From an uncultured Peptococcaceae bacterium (GTDB taxonomy: Bacteria > Bacillota > Peptococcia > Peptococcales > Peptococcaceae), in the NCBI GenBank assembly GCA_900556545.1, contig USPE01000034.1:1-11703 (forward strand): a stretch of 11,703 nt of DNA, read 5' to 3'. Position numbers and translations under genes: made by a program. Numbering within the stretch: the stretch's first letter is position 1; each line of letters begins with the position of its first letter. Shown here one piece after another: positions 1 through 6,705 of this stretch. The notes below the pieces were generated by a model. It saw nothing but the letters and a program-made list of their open reading frames with translations, ran no database searches and was not told the DNA's origin.

Positions 1-419
1 TTATTAGCAACACATCAGACATTACCATCAATCGCAGCCGCATTCATTATCTGAATATTGCCAATCAGGCGGGCAACACCAATCTTCTGGATAATCAGCT
101 GCGCTACTGGAATTATGACAGCCAAGCCGGTGATTTAACAGCCTTAACCAGCCAGATAAAAGGCATTTGGGAGCTAAACAGTGAGCGGGGCGATATGTAT
201 ATCGGCACTAAAAAATGGCACCCAAACCTATGGCTGAAACTGCACAGCGATACAGGGACAGTGACTGCCTCCAGCAAAAAGAAGCCGTGGAAAAAAACAA
301 TTCCTGCCGCACTTACCGAGCATGACCTGCAGCTGATAGAAGGCCGCGGTGAAAATATGCTGCTGGTTTACAGCGAAGAAGGAAACATCACTTTGGATAC
401 GGTGAAATTTGCCGAGTAG
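1..419 (+). CDS. Unrecognised protein, C-terminal part only (5' end outside window)
   Basis: The frame is open from the left edge (first whole codon at base 3) to a TAG at 417-419, giving 138 visible residues. An internal ATG at 195 has no ribosome binding site and lies inside the continuing frame, so this is the tail of a longer gene. The visible part has no transmembrane helix and no Cys. Short alternating hydrophobic/polar stretches (IHYLNIAN, LRYWNYDS, MYIGTKKW, MLLVYSEEG) look like beta-strands. The YLN/YWN pattern followed by small-residue turns recalls beta-propeller repeats such as those in DUF5050-type extracellular proteins, but this is a weak resemblance and I assign no function. 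It is followed after about 110 bases by a strong terminator. Confidence 0.7.
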   Translation, partial: ISNTSDITINRSRIHYLNIANQAGNTNLLDNQLRYWNYDSQAGDLTALTSQIKGIWELNSERGDMYIGTKKWHPNLWLKLHSDTGTVTASSKKKPWKKTIPAALTEHDLQLIEGRGENMLLVYSEEGNITLDTVKFAE

Positions 420-531
420 CAGAAAGCAGGCGGGCATATGACAGAGGGAATAAAGCGCAATATTCAAGCTGTGGAGTTTTGCGTGCTGGGGTTAAAAGTA
501 TATGAGTGGACGCGTTAATAGATGAAAAAGC

Positions 532-570
532 AAACAGGACTGTTCCGATGAAGGAGCAGCCCTGTTTTTT
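532..570 (+). terminator. Intrinsic terminator, probably bidirectional
   Basis: A 15-bp stem (532-546 with 553-567) holds one A/C mismatch and one G-U pair around a 6-base loop (GATGAA) and ends in TTTTTT (565-570). It closes the + strand gene ending at 419. On the minus strand the stem is followed by GCTTTTTC, so it can also stop transcription of the deacetylase gene that ends at 639. Confidence 0.88.
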
Positions 571-638
571 GTTGCGGTCTATATTTTGGCAGATGCCGTT
601 CAGCTATTCCTAAATTTACAAAATCGCAAAGATGCTAC

Positions 639-1508
639 TTACACAGTCATCTTGCCAAAACCGTAGCCTTCTGCCCGGGCAGCGTCAATAAAATCGCCCA
701 TAATCTGCGCATTGGTGGACGATACTGCGTGCAGCAGATAGATAGCGCCGGGATGCAGTTTATCTGTCACAGTCTGCAACGCTTTTTGCGGCTGCGGCTG
801 GTCGTCAGTCACCCAGTCCCGATAAGCAAAGCTCCAGAACACACTGCGATAGCCCAGCTGCTGCACCAGCGCCAGCGACTGCTGGCTGAAAATACCGGCA
901 GGATAGCGGAACAGATACATATCATAATCAAAAGTTTCTTTTACATAGCGGTGCAGCGCCATTATCTCCTCGGCCTGCACATCCAGCGTCTGCGACGGCA
1001 ATCCCTTGGACGGATGGGTAACGCTGTGATTGCCCACCACATGCCCCTCGTCGATCATGCGGCGAATCAGGTCGGGATTCTCCTGCACATAATCCATGGT
1101 AACAAAAAACACAGCAGGGCATTGTTTTTCTTTCAGAACATCTAATATTTCAGCGGTATAGCCGTTTTCGTAGCCTTCATCAATGGTCAGATAAATCAGT
1201 GGCGATTCTTCAGCAATAAATTGGGCGTTATACTGGCCATAGGTTTCCTGCGCATTGACTGCGCCCAAAGGACGGTTCTGTTCGTCCAGACGCACGCCCT
1301 GCCCCCAGCCGCGGCTGGTATTGTCCAGTGATGTCAGCGAGGCTGTATCATAAACACCGGTAACAGGTGACGAACCTTCTTGGTTCAATACGTATTGATA
1401 CACCGACTGCATTGCATTCTGATAGACAAACGAGTCTACAGGCAGCAGCGCAGGCTGAACGCTCAAGGTGAAAGCAAGTAAAACGCTGGTGACGGCAAAT
1501 GGATACAT
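639..1508 (-). CDS. pdaA: PdaA-like polysaccharide deacetylase (spore cortex muramic delta-lactam de-N-acetylase)
   Basis: This is a 289-residue carbohydrate esterase family 4 protein. The chosen ATG (1508) has GAGGAG 7 bases upstream and starts directly with a hydrophobic signal peptide (residues about 1-22); a longer in-frame extension up to 1670 has no such site. Catalytic motifs are visible: TIDEG (108-112; Asp110 as predicted base), the metal pair His161/His165 in GNHSVTHP, RYPAG (201-205), and the terminal LLH (His260). The stretches GYENGYT, FWSFAYRDW and HPGAIYLLH are hallmarks of the PdaA branch, which with CwlD makes muramic delta-lactam in spore cortex peptidoglycan. B. subtilis PdaA carries Asn after the catalytic Asp; this one carries Glu111. 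The gene stands alone, divergent from the SulP operon. Deacetylase family is certain; the spore role is inferred from branch motifs and the sporulation genes nearby. Confidence 0.9.
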   Translation of the reverse strand: MYPFAVTSVLLAFTLSVQPALLPVDSFVYQNAMQSVYQYVLNQEGSSPVTGVYDTASLTSLDNTSRGWGQGVRLDEQNRPLGAVNAQETYGQYNAQFIAEESPLIYLTIDEGYENGYTAEILDVLKEKQCPAVFFVTMDYVQENPDLIRRMIDEGHVVGNHSVTHPSKGLPSQTLDVQAEEIMALHRYVKETFDYDMYLFRYPAGIFSQQSLALVQQLGYRSVFWSFAYRDWVTDDQPQPQKALQTVTDKLHPGAIYLLHAVSSTNAQIMGDFIDAARAEGYGFGKMTV

Positions 1509-1583
1509 AAAATCACTCCTCGGATCATATTTTTCAGATATTTTTTCTAGAACCGCTGCGCCATAAAGCATAACGGGCGCAGG

Positions 1584-1592
1584 ATTATAGCA
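1584..1592 (-). promoter_or_regulatory. Possible extended -10 promoter for pdaA
   Basis: On the minus strand this reads TGCTATAAT, a perfect extended -10, about 76 bases upstream of the chosen pdaA start. No convincing -35 hexamer lies 17 bases further upstream. It would be a vegetative-type promoter, an alternative or addition to the sporulation-type candidate at 1646-1675. Confidence 0.35.
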
Positions 1593-1645
1593 AATTGATA
1601 GATGCAGCTGCCAAAACAATGCTGCAAAGCTTTCTGTGAACAGCA

Positions 1646-1675
1646 TACTATTTTTATTATTATTTTGCAATAAAC
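1646..1675 (-). promoter_or_regulatory. Possible forespore sigma-F/sigma-G type promoter for pdaA
   Basis: On the minus strand GTTTA (1671-1675) is followed after 15 bases by AAAAATAGTA (1646-1655). That fits the sigma-F pattern GYTTA-N15-GGNRANANTW except for the two leading G positions. pdaA is forespore-expressed in B. subtilis. The region is very AT-rich, so a chance match is quite possible. Confidence 0.28.
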
Positions 1676-1813
1676 GAATGAAAATTGGCAGTGTAAATCT
1701 ACTGCAGGAAAAAGATAGCGCAATCCAAACACGATGTGTTTACTCCACTGATAATATATCCCCCTATATGAAAAAATGTATGTGAAAATTGCGCCTCATA
1801 ATAGAAATGCTAC

Positions 1814-1842
1814 TGGTCTTTACTGATAGACGGGTGTATAAT
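1814..1842 (+). promoter_or_regulatory. Candidate sigma-A promoter for the SulP operon
   Basis: A perfect TATAAT (1837-1842) has a weak TGGTCT (3 of 6 matches to TTGACA) 17 bases upstream. Predicted initiation near 1849 gives a leader of about 54 bases. A short dyad, TGTAA-N6-TTACA (1856-1871), lies just downstream and could be an operator. Confidence 0.42.
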
Positions 1843-1902
1843 CAAACTTGTTGACTGTAATAATTTTTACATGGGCGAATATAAAAGTAAAGGGAGAGAA
1901 CA

Positions 1903-3531
1903 TTGTTGGAGAAAGTAAAATCGTTCATTCAGAATGAGATTCTGTCTACGTTGAAAGGAGATATCATCGGCGGGATCTCTGTTGCCTTTGTGGCGCTGCC
2001 GCTGGCATTGAGTTTTGGTGTGCTGTCCGGCGCAGGTGCTGCTGCCGGGGTATATGGTGCAATCTGCACCGGTATTTTGGCTTCCATGTTTGGCGGCACA
2101 AAAGCACAGATCTCCGGGCCAACGGGAGCCATGACCGTTGTGTTGGTAAGTATGGCCGAGAAGTATGGTCTGGAAGGTTTGGTTGCCTCCATGATTGTGG
2201 CCGGTATTTTTGAAATCATTATGGGTTTGTTAAAACTGGGCAAATATATCCGGCTGATTCCCAAACCGGTTATGGTTGGGTTTACCAATGGTATCGGCAT
2301 GCTGATTTTTATCAATCAGTTTAAATATTTTGAAATGAGTCCGCTGCTGTGCAGCATCGCCATTGTTATGATGCTGATACTGCCGCTGATTAACAAAAAA
2401 ATACCTTATGCTATCATCACCGTCATTGTTGGTACTGTGATTTCGGCACTGTGGATACCAATGCCGCAGGAATATGTAGTAGGTCAGATTCCTCTGGTGC
2501 TGCCTACCTTGCAGATTCCTAATTTTCTGTCCATGAATATGGTGGATATTTGTCAGGCCGGTTTGACCCTGGCCTTGTTGGGTGCTATTGAATCGCTGCT
2601 GTCCGCTTTGGTAGTAGATGATATGACCGGCACCAAACATGACAGTGACAGAGAAATCCTGGGCCAGGGGATTGCCAACACTGTGGCAGCCTGCTTTGGT
2701 TTCCTGATCGGGACAGGGGCCATTGCCCGTTCTGTGGTAAACGTCAATGCCGGCGGTAGAGGACGCATGTCCGGTATTATTCATGCGCTGGTGCTGATTT
2801 TGCTCATCGCTGTCTTTGGCGATTTGGCTGCCGAGATTCCGCTGGCAGTGCTGGGCGGTGTGCTGATGGGTACTGCGCTGCGTATGATTGAATACAAAGA
2901 AAGCTATCGACTGGCGCGGGCTTCTAAAGAAGCCTTTGTAGTAATCGCCATTACCACTGTTTTGACAGTGACTGTAGATTTAACCTTTGCCGTTGCCATC
3001 GGTACAATGATATCTGCGCTGGCTATGCTGTTCAGCGTTGCCAACGGATACCTGGAAGAATATCCGATTCCTTGCAGCCGCTTGCAAAAACGGATTAAAT
3101 CCTTCAGCATTCAGGGGCAGATGTTCTTTTTGGTTTCGGAAAGTATCATCAGCTCTTTAGAAGTAAAATGTAAAGGCGCTGATATTGTAGTGATCAACCT
3201 GAGCCATGCGCAGGTGGTAGATATTACCGGGGTTATTACGCTGGGCAAAATTAAAGATTCTCTGGCGCAGCAGGGCGTGCGCACCATCTTTACCGGTTTG
3301 CCGGAACCTGCCTATAAAAAGATGCTGGCTCTGGGTATTCTGGACGGCAGCGAAGAAGCCATCAACCGCGGCGATAAGCTGGAAGCAGTAGAATATGCCC
3401 AGGCTTTGGCCCATGGTGACGAACTTTGCGCTTGTCAGATTATCCATGAACATATTGAAATGGAAAATGCCCATAGAATTGCAGAAATTACAGAGGAGGG
3501 GTTTTTAAAAGATGAAGGTGTTACTAACTAA
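1903..3531 (+). CDS. SulP (SLC26-type) anion permease with C-terminal STAS domain
   Basis: A 542-residue inner-membrane transporter. The start is TTG, supported by AGGGAG (1891-1896) 6 bases upstream. Residues about 20-390 hold the membrane core; the segment with GVYGAICTG and then QISGPTGAMTVVLV is the family's typical N-terminal signature. From about 397 to 490 a STAS domain follows (core INLSHAQVVDITGVITLG), which in this family regulates transport or links the protein to partners. The family carries sulfate, bicarbonate, C4-dicarboxylates or other anions; the sequence alone does not fix the substrate. After the STAS domain comes a tail with Cys509, Cys511, His515, His517 and His524, possibly metal-binding. 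The 3' end overlaps the next gene by 20 bases, so the two are probably translated from one mRNA. Family is near certain. Confidence 0.93.
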   Translation: MLEKVKSFIQNEILSTLKGDIIGGISVAFVALPLALSFGVLSGAGAAAGVYGAICTGILASMFGGTKAQISGPTGAMTVVLVSMAEKYGLEGLVASMIVAGIFEIIMGLLKLGKYIRLIPKPVMVGFTNGIGMLIFINQFKYFEMSPLLCSIAIVMMLILPLINKKIPYAIITVIVGTVISALWIPMPQEYVVGQIPLVLPTLQIPNFLSMNMVDICQAGLTLALLGAIESLLSALVVDDMTGTKHDSDREILGQGIANTVAACFGFLIGTGAIARSVVNVNAGGRGRMSGIIHALVLILLIAVFGDLAAEIPLAVLGGVLMGTALRMIEYKESYRLARASKEAFVVIAITTVLTVTVDLTFAVAIGTMISALAMLFSVANGYLEEYPIPCSRLQKRIKSFSIQGQMFFLVSESIISSLEVKCKGADIVVINLSHAQVVDITGVITLGKIKDSLAQQGVRTIFTGLPEPAYKKMLALGILDGSEEAINRGDKLEAVEYAQALAHGDELCACQIIHEHIEMENAHRIAEITEEGFLKDEGVTN

Positions 3532-4201
3532 CGGCAGTCCTCATGCCAAAGGCTGCACTTATACTGCGCTGTGTGAAGTTGCAGAAGCGCTGAACAAAGA
3601 AGGTATCGAAACCCAAATTTTTCAGGTAGGTACCAAACCAATCTCCGGTTGTTTAGGCTGCGGCGCCTGTATGAAAACAGGCCGCTGTGTGATTTCTGAT
3701 ACCGTGAATGAATTTTTGGATCTGGCCGAGCAGGCCGATGGTTTTGTATTTGGCTCACCGGTGCATTTTGCATCAGCCTCCGGTATGCTGACTTCCTTTA
3801 TGGACAGAGCATTTTACGGCAGAGGCAATCTGTTTGCCTATAAACCGGCTGCTTGCATTTTAAGCTGTCGTCTCGGCCGCAGCTTCTTTGTTGCCATTTT
3901 TTTTGCCTATAACCCGGCGCCTGCCATTATGAGCTGCCGTCGCGGCGGTGCTACCGCAGCATTTGAACAGATTAACAAATATTTTACCATCAGCAATATG
4001 CCTATTGTTGGTTCTCAATACTGGAACATGGTGCACGGCAACACACCGGACGAAGTAAAACAGGATCTGGAAGGCTTGCAGACCATGCGCACACTGGGCT
4101 TGAATATGGCCTGGCTGCTGAAATCCATTCAGGCAGGCAAAGAGGCAGGCTTGCAGCTGCCGCAAAGAGAACCTGCGGTAAAAACCAACTTTATTCGGTA
4201 A
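3512..4201 (+). CDS. Iron-sulfur flavoprotein / NAD(P)H-dependent FMN reductase family, with internal duplication
   Basis: A 229-residue soluble flavodoxin-fold protein. It opens with MKVLLTNGSPHAKGCTYTAL, the FMN-phosphate loop of the family. Then comes a compact Cys motif C-x2-C-x2-C-x5-C (Cys47, 50, 53, 59), the arrangement that binds a 4Fe-4S cluster in methanogen iron-sulfur flavoprotein (Isf). The flavin-site stretch FGSPVHFASASGMLTSFMDR and the family-typical end (NKYFTISNMPIVGSQYWNMVHG, then TMRTLG and NFIR) are intact. Between them 23 residues are present twice (FAYKPAACILSCRLG, then FAYNPAPAIMSCRRGG), making this protein about that much longer than the usual ~205-210. AGGAGGGG (3493-3500) lies about 11 bases before the ATG, inside the end of the SulP gene. 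The likely role is electron transfer or reduction of small molecules; partner and substrate are unknown. Confidence 0.88.
   Translation: MKVLLTNGSPHAKGCTYTALCEVAEALNKEGIETQIFQVGTKPISGCLGCGACMKTGRCVISDTVNEFLDLAEQADGFVFGSPVHFASASGMLTSFMDRAFYGRGNLFAYKPAACILSCRLGRSFFVAIFFAYNPAPAIMSCRRGGATAAFEQINKYFTISNMPIVGSQYWNMVHGNTPDEVKQDLEGLQTMRTLGLNMAWLLKSIQAGKEAGLQLPQREPAVKTNFIR
3833..3970 (+). repeat. Diverged 69-bp in-frame tandem duplication
   Basis: The segment starting TTTGCCTATAA at 3833 recurs at 3902, exactly 69 bases (23 codons) later. The first 47 bases of the copies match at about 37 positions; similarity fades afterwards. Both copies encode FAY-x-PA-x2-I-x-SCR-x-G. The second runs on into the normal family sequence, so the first copy, ending in RSFFVAIF, appears to be the inserted one. 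Confidence 0.8.
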
Positions 4202-4321
4202 AAAAGAGTTGCCTGTCATGCAGCGCAGATAAATATTGCGCTTTGCCGGATGAAACAATATATAAACATGAAAGATATGTCTTAGGTGTAAACCGCGGCT
4301 ATGTTAAAACAAAATAGGATG

Positions 4322-4370
4322 AAAAAAGCTCGCTGGCTTTGCAATCTTGCAAAGGCCAACGAGCTTTTTT
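4322..4370. terminator. Bidirectional intrinsic terminator
   Basis: A long hairpin: AAAAAAGCTCG (4322-4332) pairs with CGAGCTTTTTT (4360-4370), and inside it TGGC and TTTGCAA pair with TTGCAAA and GCCA with one mismatch and one bulge. It has a T-run on one side and an A-run on the other. It therefore serves both the + strand SulP/flavoprotein operon (ends 4201) and the minus strand membrane protein gene (ends 4442). The 120 bases before it hold nothing else I can identify. Confidence 0.92.
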
Positions 4371-4441
4371 GTGTGAACATTTTGATAATCGCCAAAAGAA
4401 TCCACCGATTTTTATTGCGCGTATATAACTTTGATTGAATT

Positions 4442-4945
4442 TTATTGAACAGCCGGCACCGGAACACCAAAGGAGGCCGCCATGGCAAAGGCCATTACCA
4501 ATGTCACAAACAGCATACTCAATAAAATTTTAATGCCGTCGCCGCCGTTTTCTTTATAATATTTTTTCTTTTTTTCGCCATCCAGGTTTAAGCAGTGCGC
4601 AATAGAATTTTCGACATACCGCATATAAAGATAATTGCCGAAAAATCCAAAAAATAATGCGCTGATGGTGGTAATCACCGTTGTGGGCCAAGCGAGTCCA
4701 TAGGCAAAATTGAGATACATAGCGCCAACATTTAGAATTAACGCCATAGCTCCCCAGCCCAGCATCTTGCGATAAAAGCACCAGTAAACACTGAACAAAA
4801 GCCCCCAGATATTAAAACTGATTTTGGTGTTTTTGTGTTTCATTTTTTCAAATTTGTCTGTGTAGTAGGCAACTTTCTTGGGCTCCTGAATAAAATCTTT
4901 ATATTCCCGGCGCAGCTCCTTTTCTTTCAACATGGTCAAATCCAT
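4442..4945 (-). CDS. DUF2628-type small membrane protein
   Basis: 167 residues. The ATG at 4945 has AGGAG 8 bases upstream. A charged cytoplasmic N-terminus (1-40) leads into SFNIWGLLFSVYWCFYRKM (43-61), the characteristic core of DUF2628 proteins, where a hydrophobic segment ends in Tyr-Arg-Lys-Met. Further hydrophobic segments lie at about 62-83, 86-108 and 138-160, with a Lys-rich cytoplasmic loop (124-131) before the last. The family has no established biochemical function; members are small inner-membrane proteins found alone in many bacteria. The gene is monocistronic, with its own promoter (4981-5009) and a shared terminator (4322-4370). No catalytic residues are apparent. A second in-frame ATG at 4933 is possible but less well placed. 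Confidence 0.8.
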   Translation of the reverse strand: MDLTMLKEKELRREYKDFIQEPKKVAYYTDKFEKMKHKNTKISFNIWGLLFSVYWCFYRKMLGWGAMALILNVGAMYLNFAYGLAWPTTVITTISALFFGFFGNYLYMRYVENSIAHCLNLDGEKKKKYYKENGGDGIKILLSMLFVTLVMAFAMAASFGVPVPAVQ

Positions 4946-4980
4946 AAGGCCAACTCCTGTCTTAAAGTAATTTATTATAT

Positions 4981-5009
4981 ACTATATCCTTTCCCGGCAA
5001 GATTGACAA
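4981..5009 (-). promoter_or_regulatory. Sigma-A promoter for the DUF2628 gene
   Basis: On the minus strand TTGTCA (5004-5009) and TATAGT (4981-4986) are separated by exactly 17 bases, and each hexamer matches the consensus at 5 of 6 positions. Initiation near 4975 gives a leader of about 30 bases to the ATG at 4945. Confidence 0.75.
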
Positions 5010-5091
5010 GGGGCAGAACCAATATCGACGGCGCGTTTGCTTTCTATTTTACACGGCCTGTTGGTTATAACAGATTAGAAAAAGAAAAGCA

Positions 5092-5120
5092 GGGACATGG
5101 CAGTTATTCTCTGTTATAAT
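5092..5120 (+). promoter_or_regulatory. Sigma-A promoter (extended -10) for the M20 amidohydrolase gene
   Basis: TGTTATAAT (5112-5120) is a perfect extended -10 (TGN then TATAAT). GGGACA (5092-5097) lies 17 bases upstream and matches TTGACA at 4 of 6 positions. Initiation near 5127 leaves a leader of about 100 bases that begins with the hairpin at 5135-5170. Confidence 0.72.
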
Positions 5121-5134
5121 AAAAAGTGAAAAAG

Positions 5135-5170
5135 GCAGCGGCCAACAGCAAAGCCGTTGTTGTTGGCTGC
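5135..5170 (+). promoter_or_regulatory. Leader hairpin at the 5' end of the M20 transcript
   Basis: GCCAACA (5141-5147) pairs with TGTTGGC (5161-5167), extended by GCA/TGC across a 3-base bulge. A competing pairing, CGGC (5139-5142) with GCCG (5153-5156), is possible. No U-run follows, so it is not a terminator. A 5' stabilising hairpin is the simplest reading; a regulatory switch cannot be excluded. I recognise no known riboswitch. Confidence 0.4.
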
Positions 5171-5226
5171 AAACACATAGATATAATGGTCATGGTATCA
5201 TAAAACAAAAACTAGGAGGAATGGAT

Positions 5227-6582
5227 ATGCATCAAACAATTGCAGCGTGGTTTGCTGATTATGGGGAACAGGTGCGGCAGTTTGCCCATCGTTTGTGGCA
5301 GCAGCCGGAAACCGCCTGGCAGGAACAATATGCCTGTCAGCAGACAGCCGAATTTTGGCGGCAGCAGGGATTTACCGTAGAAACCTTTGCCATCGGCGAC
5401 AATCCGGCTGCCGACAATACAGTGAGGGCGGTATATGGCAGCGGACATCCCATTATCGGAATTTTGGGCGAATATGATGCGCTGGACGGTCTGGGGCAGG
5501 AAGCAGTGCCTTATCAAAAGCCCATTGCCGGGCCGGGACATGGCTGCGGCCACAATTTAATGGCAGCCTTTGGCATTGCTGCTGCCGCTTCGTTAAAAGC
5601 GGCCATGGAAGCGGAACAACTGTCGGGCACATTGGTTTATATGGCTACACCGGCAGAGGAAACCCTGCATGGCAAGGTGCTGCTGGCAAGCATGGGATAT
5701 TTTGATGATTGGGATTTGGCCTTTGCCTGGCATCCCGTTGGCTGTCCTGCCAGCTTTGATCCGGTGGTGTTTAACGCTACCACCAATATTGTATTTGAAT
5801 TTTTCGGCAGAAGCGCCCACGCCGGCACTCCCTGGGAAGGCCGCAGCGCTTTGGATGCTGCCGAGCTGATGACCACCGGCATTCAGTATCTGCGGGAGCA
5901 CATGACTCCTGATTGCCGCGTGCATTATACCTTCTTAGATGGCGGCGTTGCGCCCAACATTGTGCCCGATCATGCATCGGTGTATTGCTTTATCCGCTCT
6001 TTAGACGCCAACAACGACGAGCTGGTGCAGCGGGTACTGCGCATTGCCCAGGGCGCTGCCCTGATGACCGACACTACCACCAGCCATACTGTAAAAACTC
6101 ATTGCCGTGGAAGCTTGCCCAATCGTACCTTGATGGAACACAGCTATCAGGCTGCGCAAAAAGTTCCGGCTATTGTTTACAGTGAAGAAGAAGTGCAGTT
6201 TGCCCGCAGTCTTTATGAAAATTGTACCGGAAAGACAGCGCCGGATGAGCAGGAAAAACTGCTGCCTGTGCAGCTGCATGCACCGCTGCCAGAAGAAATT
6301 GTGATGGGCGGATCCAGCGATGTGGGCGATGTGAGCTATATCGCACCAACCTTGCAAATGATTGGACCGGGCTGCGTGGCCGGCGGATTGCCTACCCATC
6401 ATTGGACAGTTACAGCCGCAGCAGGCACCGGCATTGGCGAAAAAGCCGCGCTCTATGGTGCACAGGTCATTGCCCAGAGCGCATTAGAAGCTTTCCAGAA
6501 TCCTGACATTGTTGCCCGGTGTCAGGAGGAATTTGCTCAAACCATCAAAACAGTCGGCGCATACCAGAAATTTCAGGGATAA
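5227..6582 (+). CDS. M20 family amidohydrolase, AbgB-like (peptidase M20D)
   Basis: 451 residues, cytoplasmic (no signal peptide). AGGAGG (5214-5219) sits right against the ATG at 5221 but 7 bases before the in-frame ATG at 5227, so the second is preferred. Visible M20 motifs: GEYDALDG (81-88), PGHGCGHN with Cys107 and His109, PAEE with Glu144/Glu145, WHP with His169, and a final His391/His392 in PTHHWT. The lid/dimerisation domain lies between, starting near SAHAGTPWEGRSALDA. The stretches EGRSALDAAELMTTGIQYLREH, IAQGAALMT and LPNRTL closely recall E. coli AbgB, the catalytic subunit that cleaves p-aminobenzoyl-glutamate; related M20D enzymes hydrolyse N-acyl amino acids or amide conjugates. 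No AbgA or AbgT partner gene is in the window, so the true substrate is open. Transcribed alone. Confidence 0.9.
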   Translation: MHQTIAAWFADYGEQVRQFAHRLWQQPETAWQEQYACQQTAEFWRQQGFTVETFAIGDNPAADNTVRAVYGSGHPIIGILGEYDALDGLGQEAVPYQKPIAGPGHGCGHNLMAAFGIAAAASLKAAMEAEQLSGTLVYMATPAEETLHGKVLLASMGYFDDWDLAFAWHPVGCPASFDPVVFNATTNIVFEFFGRSAHAGTPWEGRSALDAAELMTTGIQYLREHMTPDCRVHYTFLDGGVAPNIVPDHASVYCFIRSLDANNDELVQRVLRIAQGAALMTDTTTSHTVKTHCRGSLPNRTLMEHSYQAAQKVPAIVYSEEEVQFARSLYENCTGKTAPDEQEKLLPVQLHAPLPEEIVMGGSSDVGDVSYIAPTLQMIGPGCVAGGLPTHHWTVTAAAGTGIGEKAALYGAQVIAQSALEAFQNPDIVARCQEEFAQTIKTVGAYQKFQG

Positions 6583-6629
6583 ATGAAAAATGAAAGCAGT
6601 AACAGACATTACTCAAAAAACAGGAGAGG

Positions 6630-6658
6630 TTGCGTTTTTTTTAGAAGTTGTTTATACT
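6630..6658 (+). promoter_or_regulatory. Candidate promoter for the MNT-HEPN pair
   Basis: TTGCGT (6630-6635) and TATACT (6653-6658) are 17 bases apart; the -35 matches at 3 of 6 and the -10 at 5 of 6. A small dyad AGTAA-N6-TTACT (6598-6613) lies just upstream. I see no GC-rich terminator between the M20 stop (6582) and here, so some read-through from the M20 gene is possible. Confidence 0.4.
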
Positions 6659-6705
6659 GAAGAAAAGTAGGAAAGAATCTATAAAAGAGTTAGGAGTGTG
6701 TTGTG

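Noticed and set aside
438..518. A 26-codon open frame (MTEGIKRN...) after the partial first gene
   Set aside because: No convincing ribosome binding site, no recognisable sequence, and it lies in the short gap before the terminator.
1509..1670. 54-residue upstream extension of the deacetylase
   Set aside because: It would place residues before a clear signal peptide, and the internal ATG at 1508 has an excellent GAGGAG while the upstream one has none.
3512..4201. Frameshift or pseudogene explanation for the odd internal segment of the iron-sulfur flavoprotein
   Set aside because: The reading frame is continuous, the repeat period is exactly 23 codons, and family sequence is intact on both sides.
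4835..5119. 94-residue + strand open frame across the DUF2628 promoter region
   Set aside because: It is antisense to the start of the DUF2628 gene, runs through both promoters and has no ribosome binding site.
5127..5226. Riboswitch in the M20 gene leader
   Set aside because: The leader has one hairpin and no conserved motif of a riboswitch class I know; a simple leader hairpin explains it.
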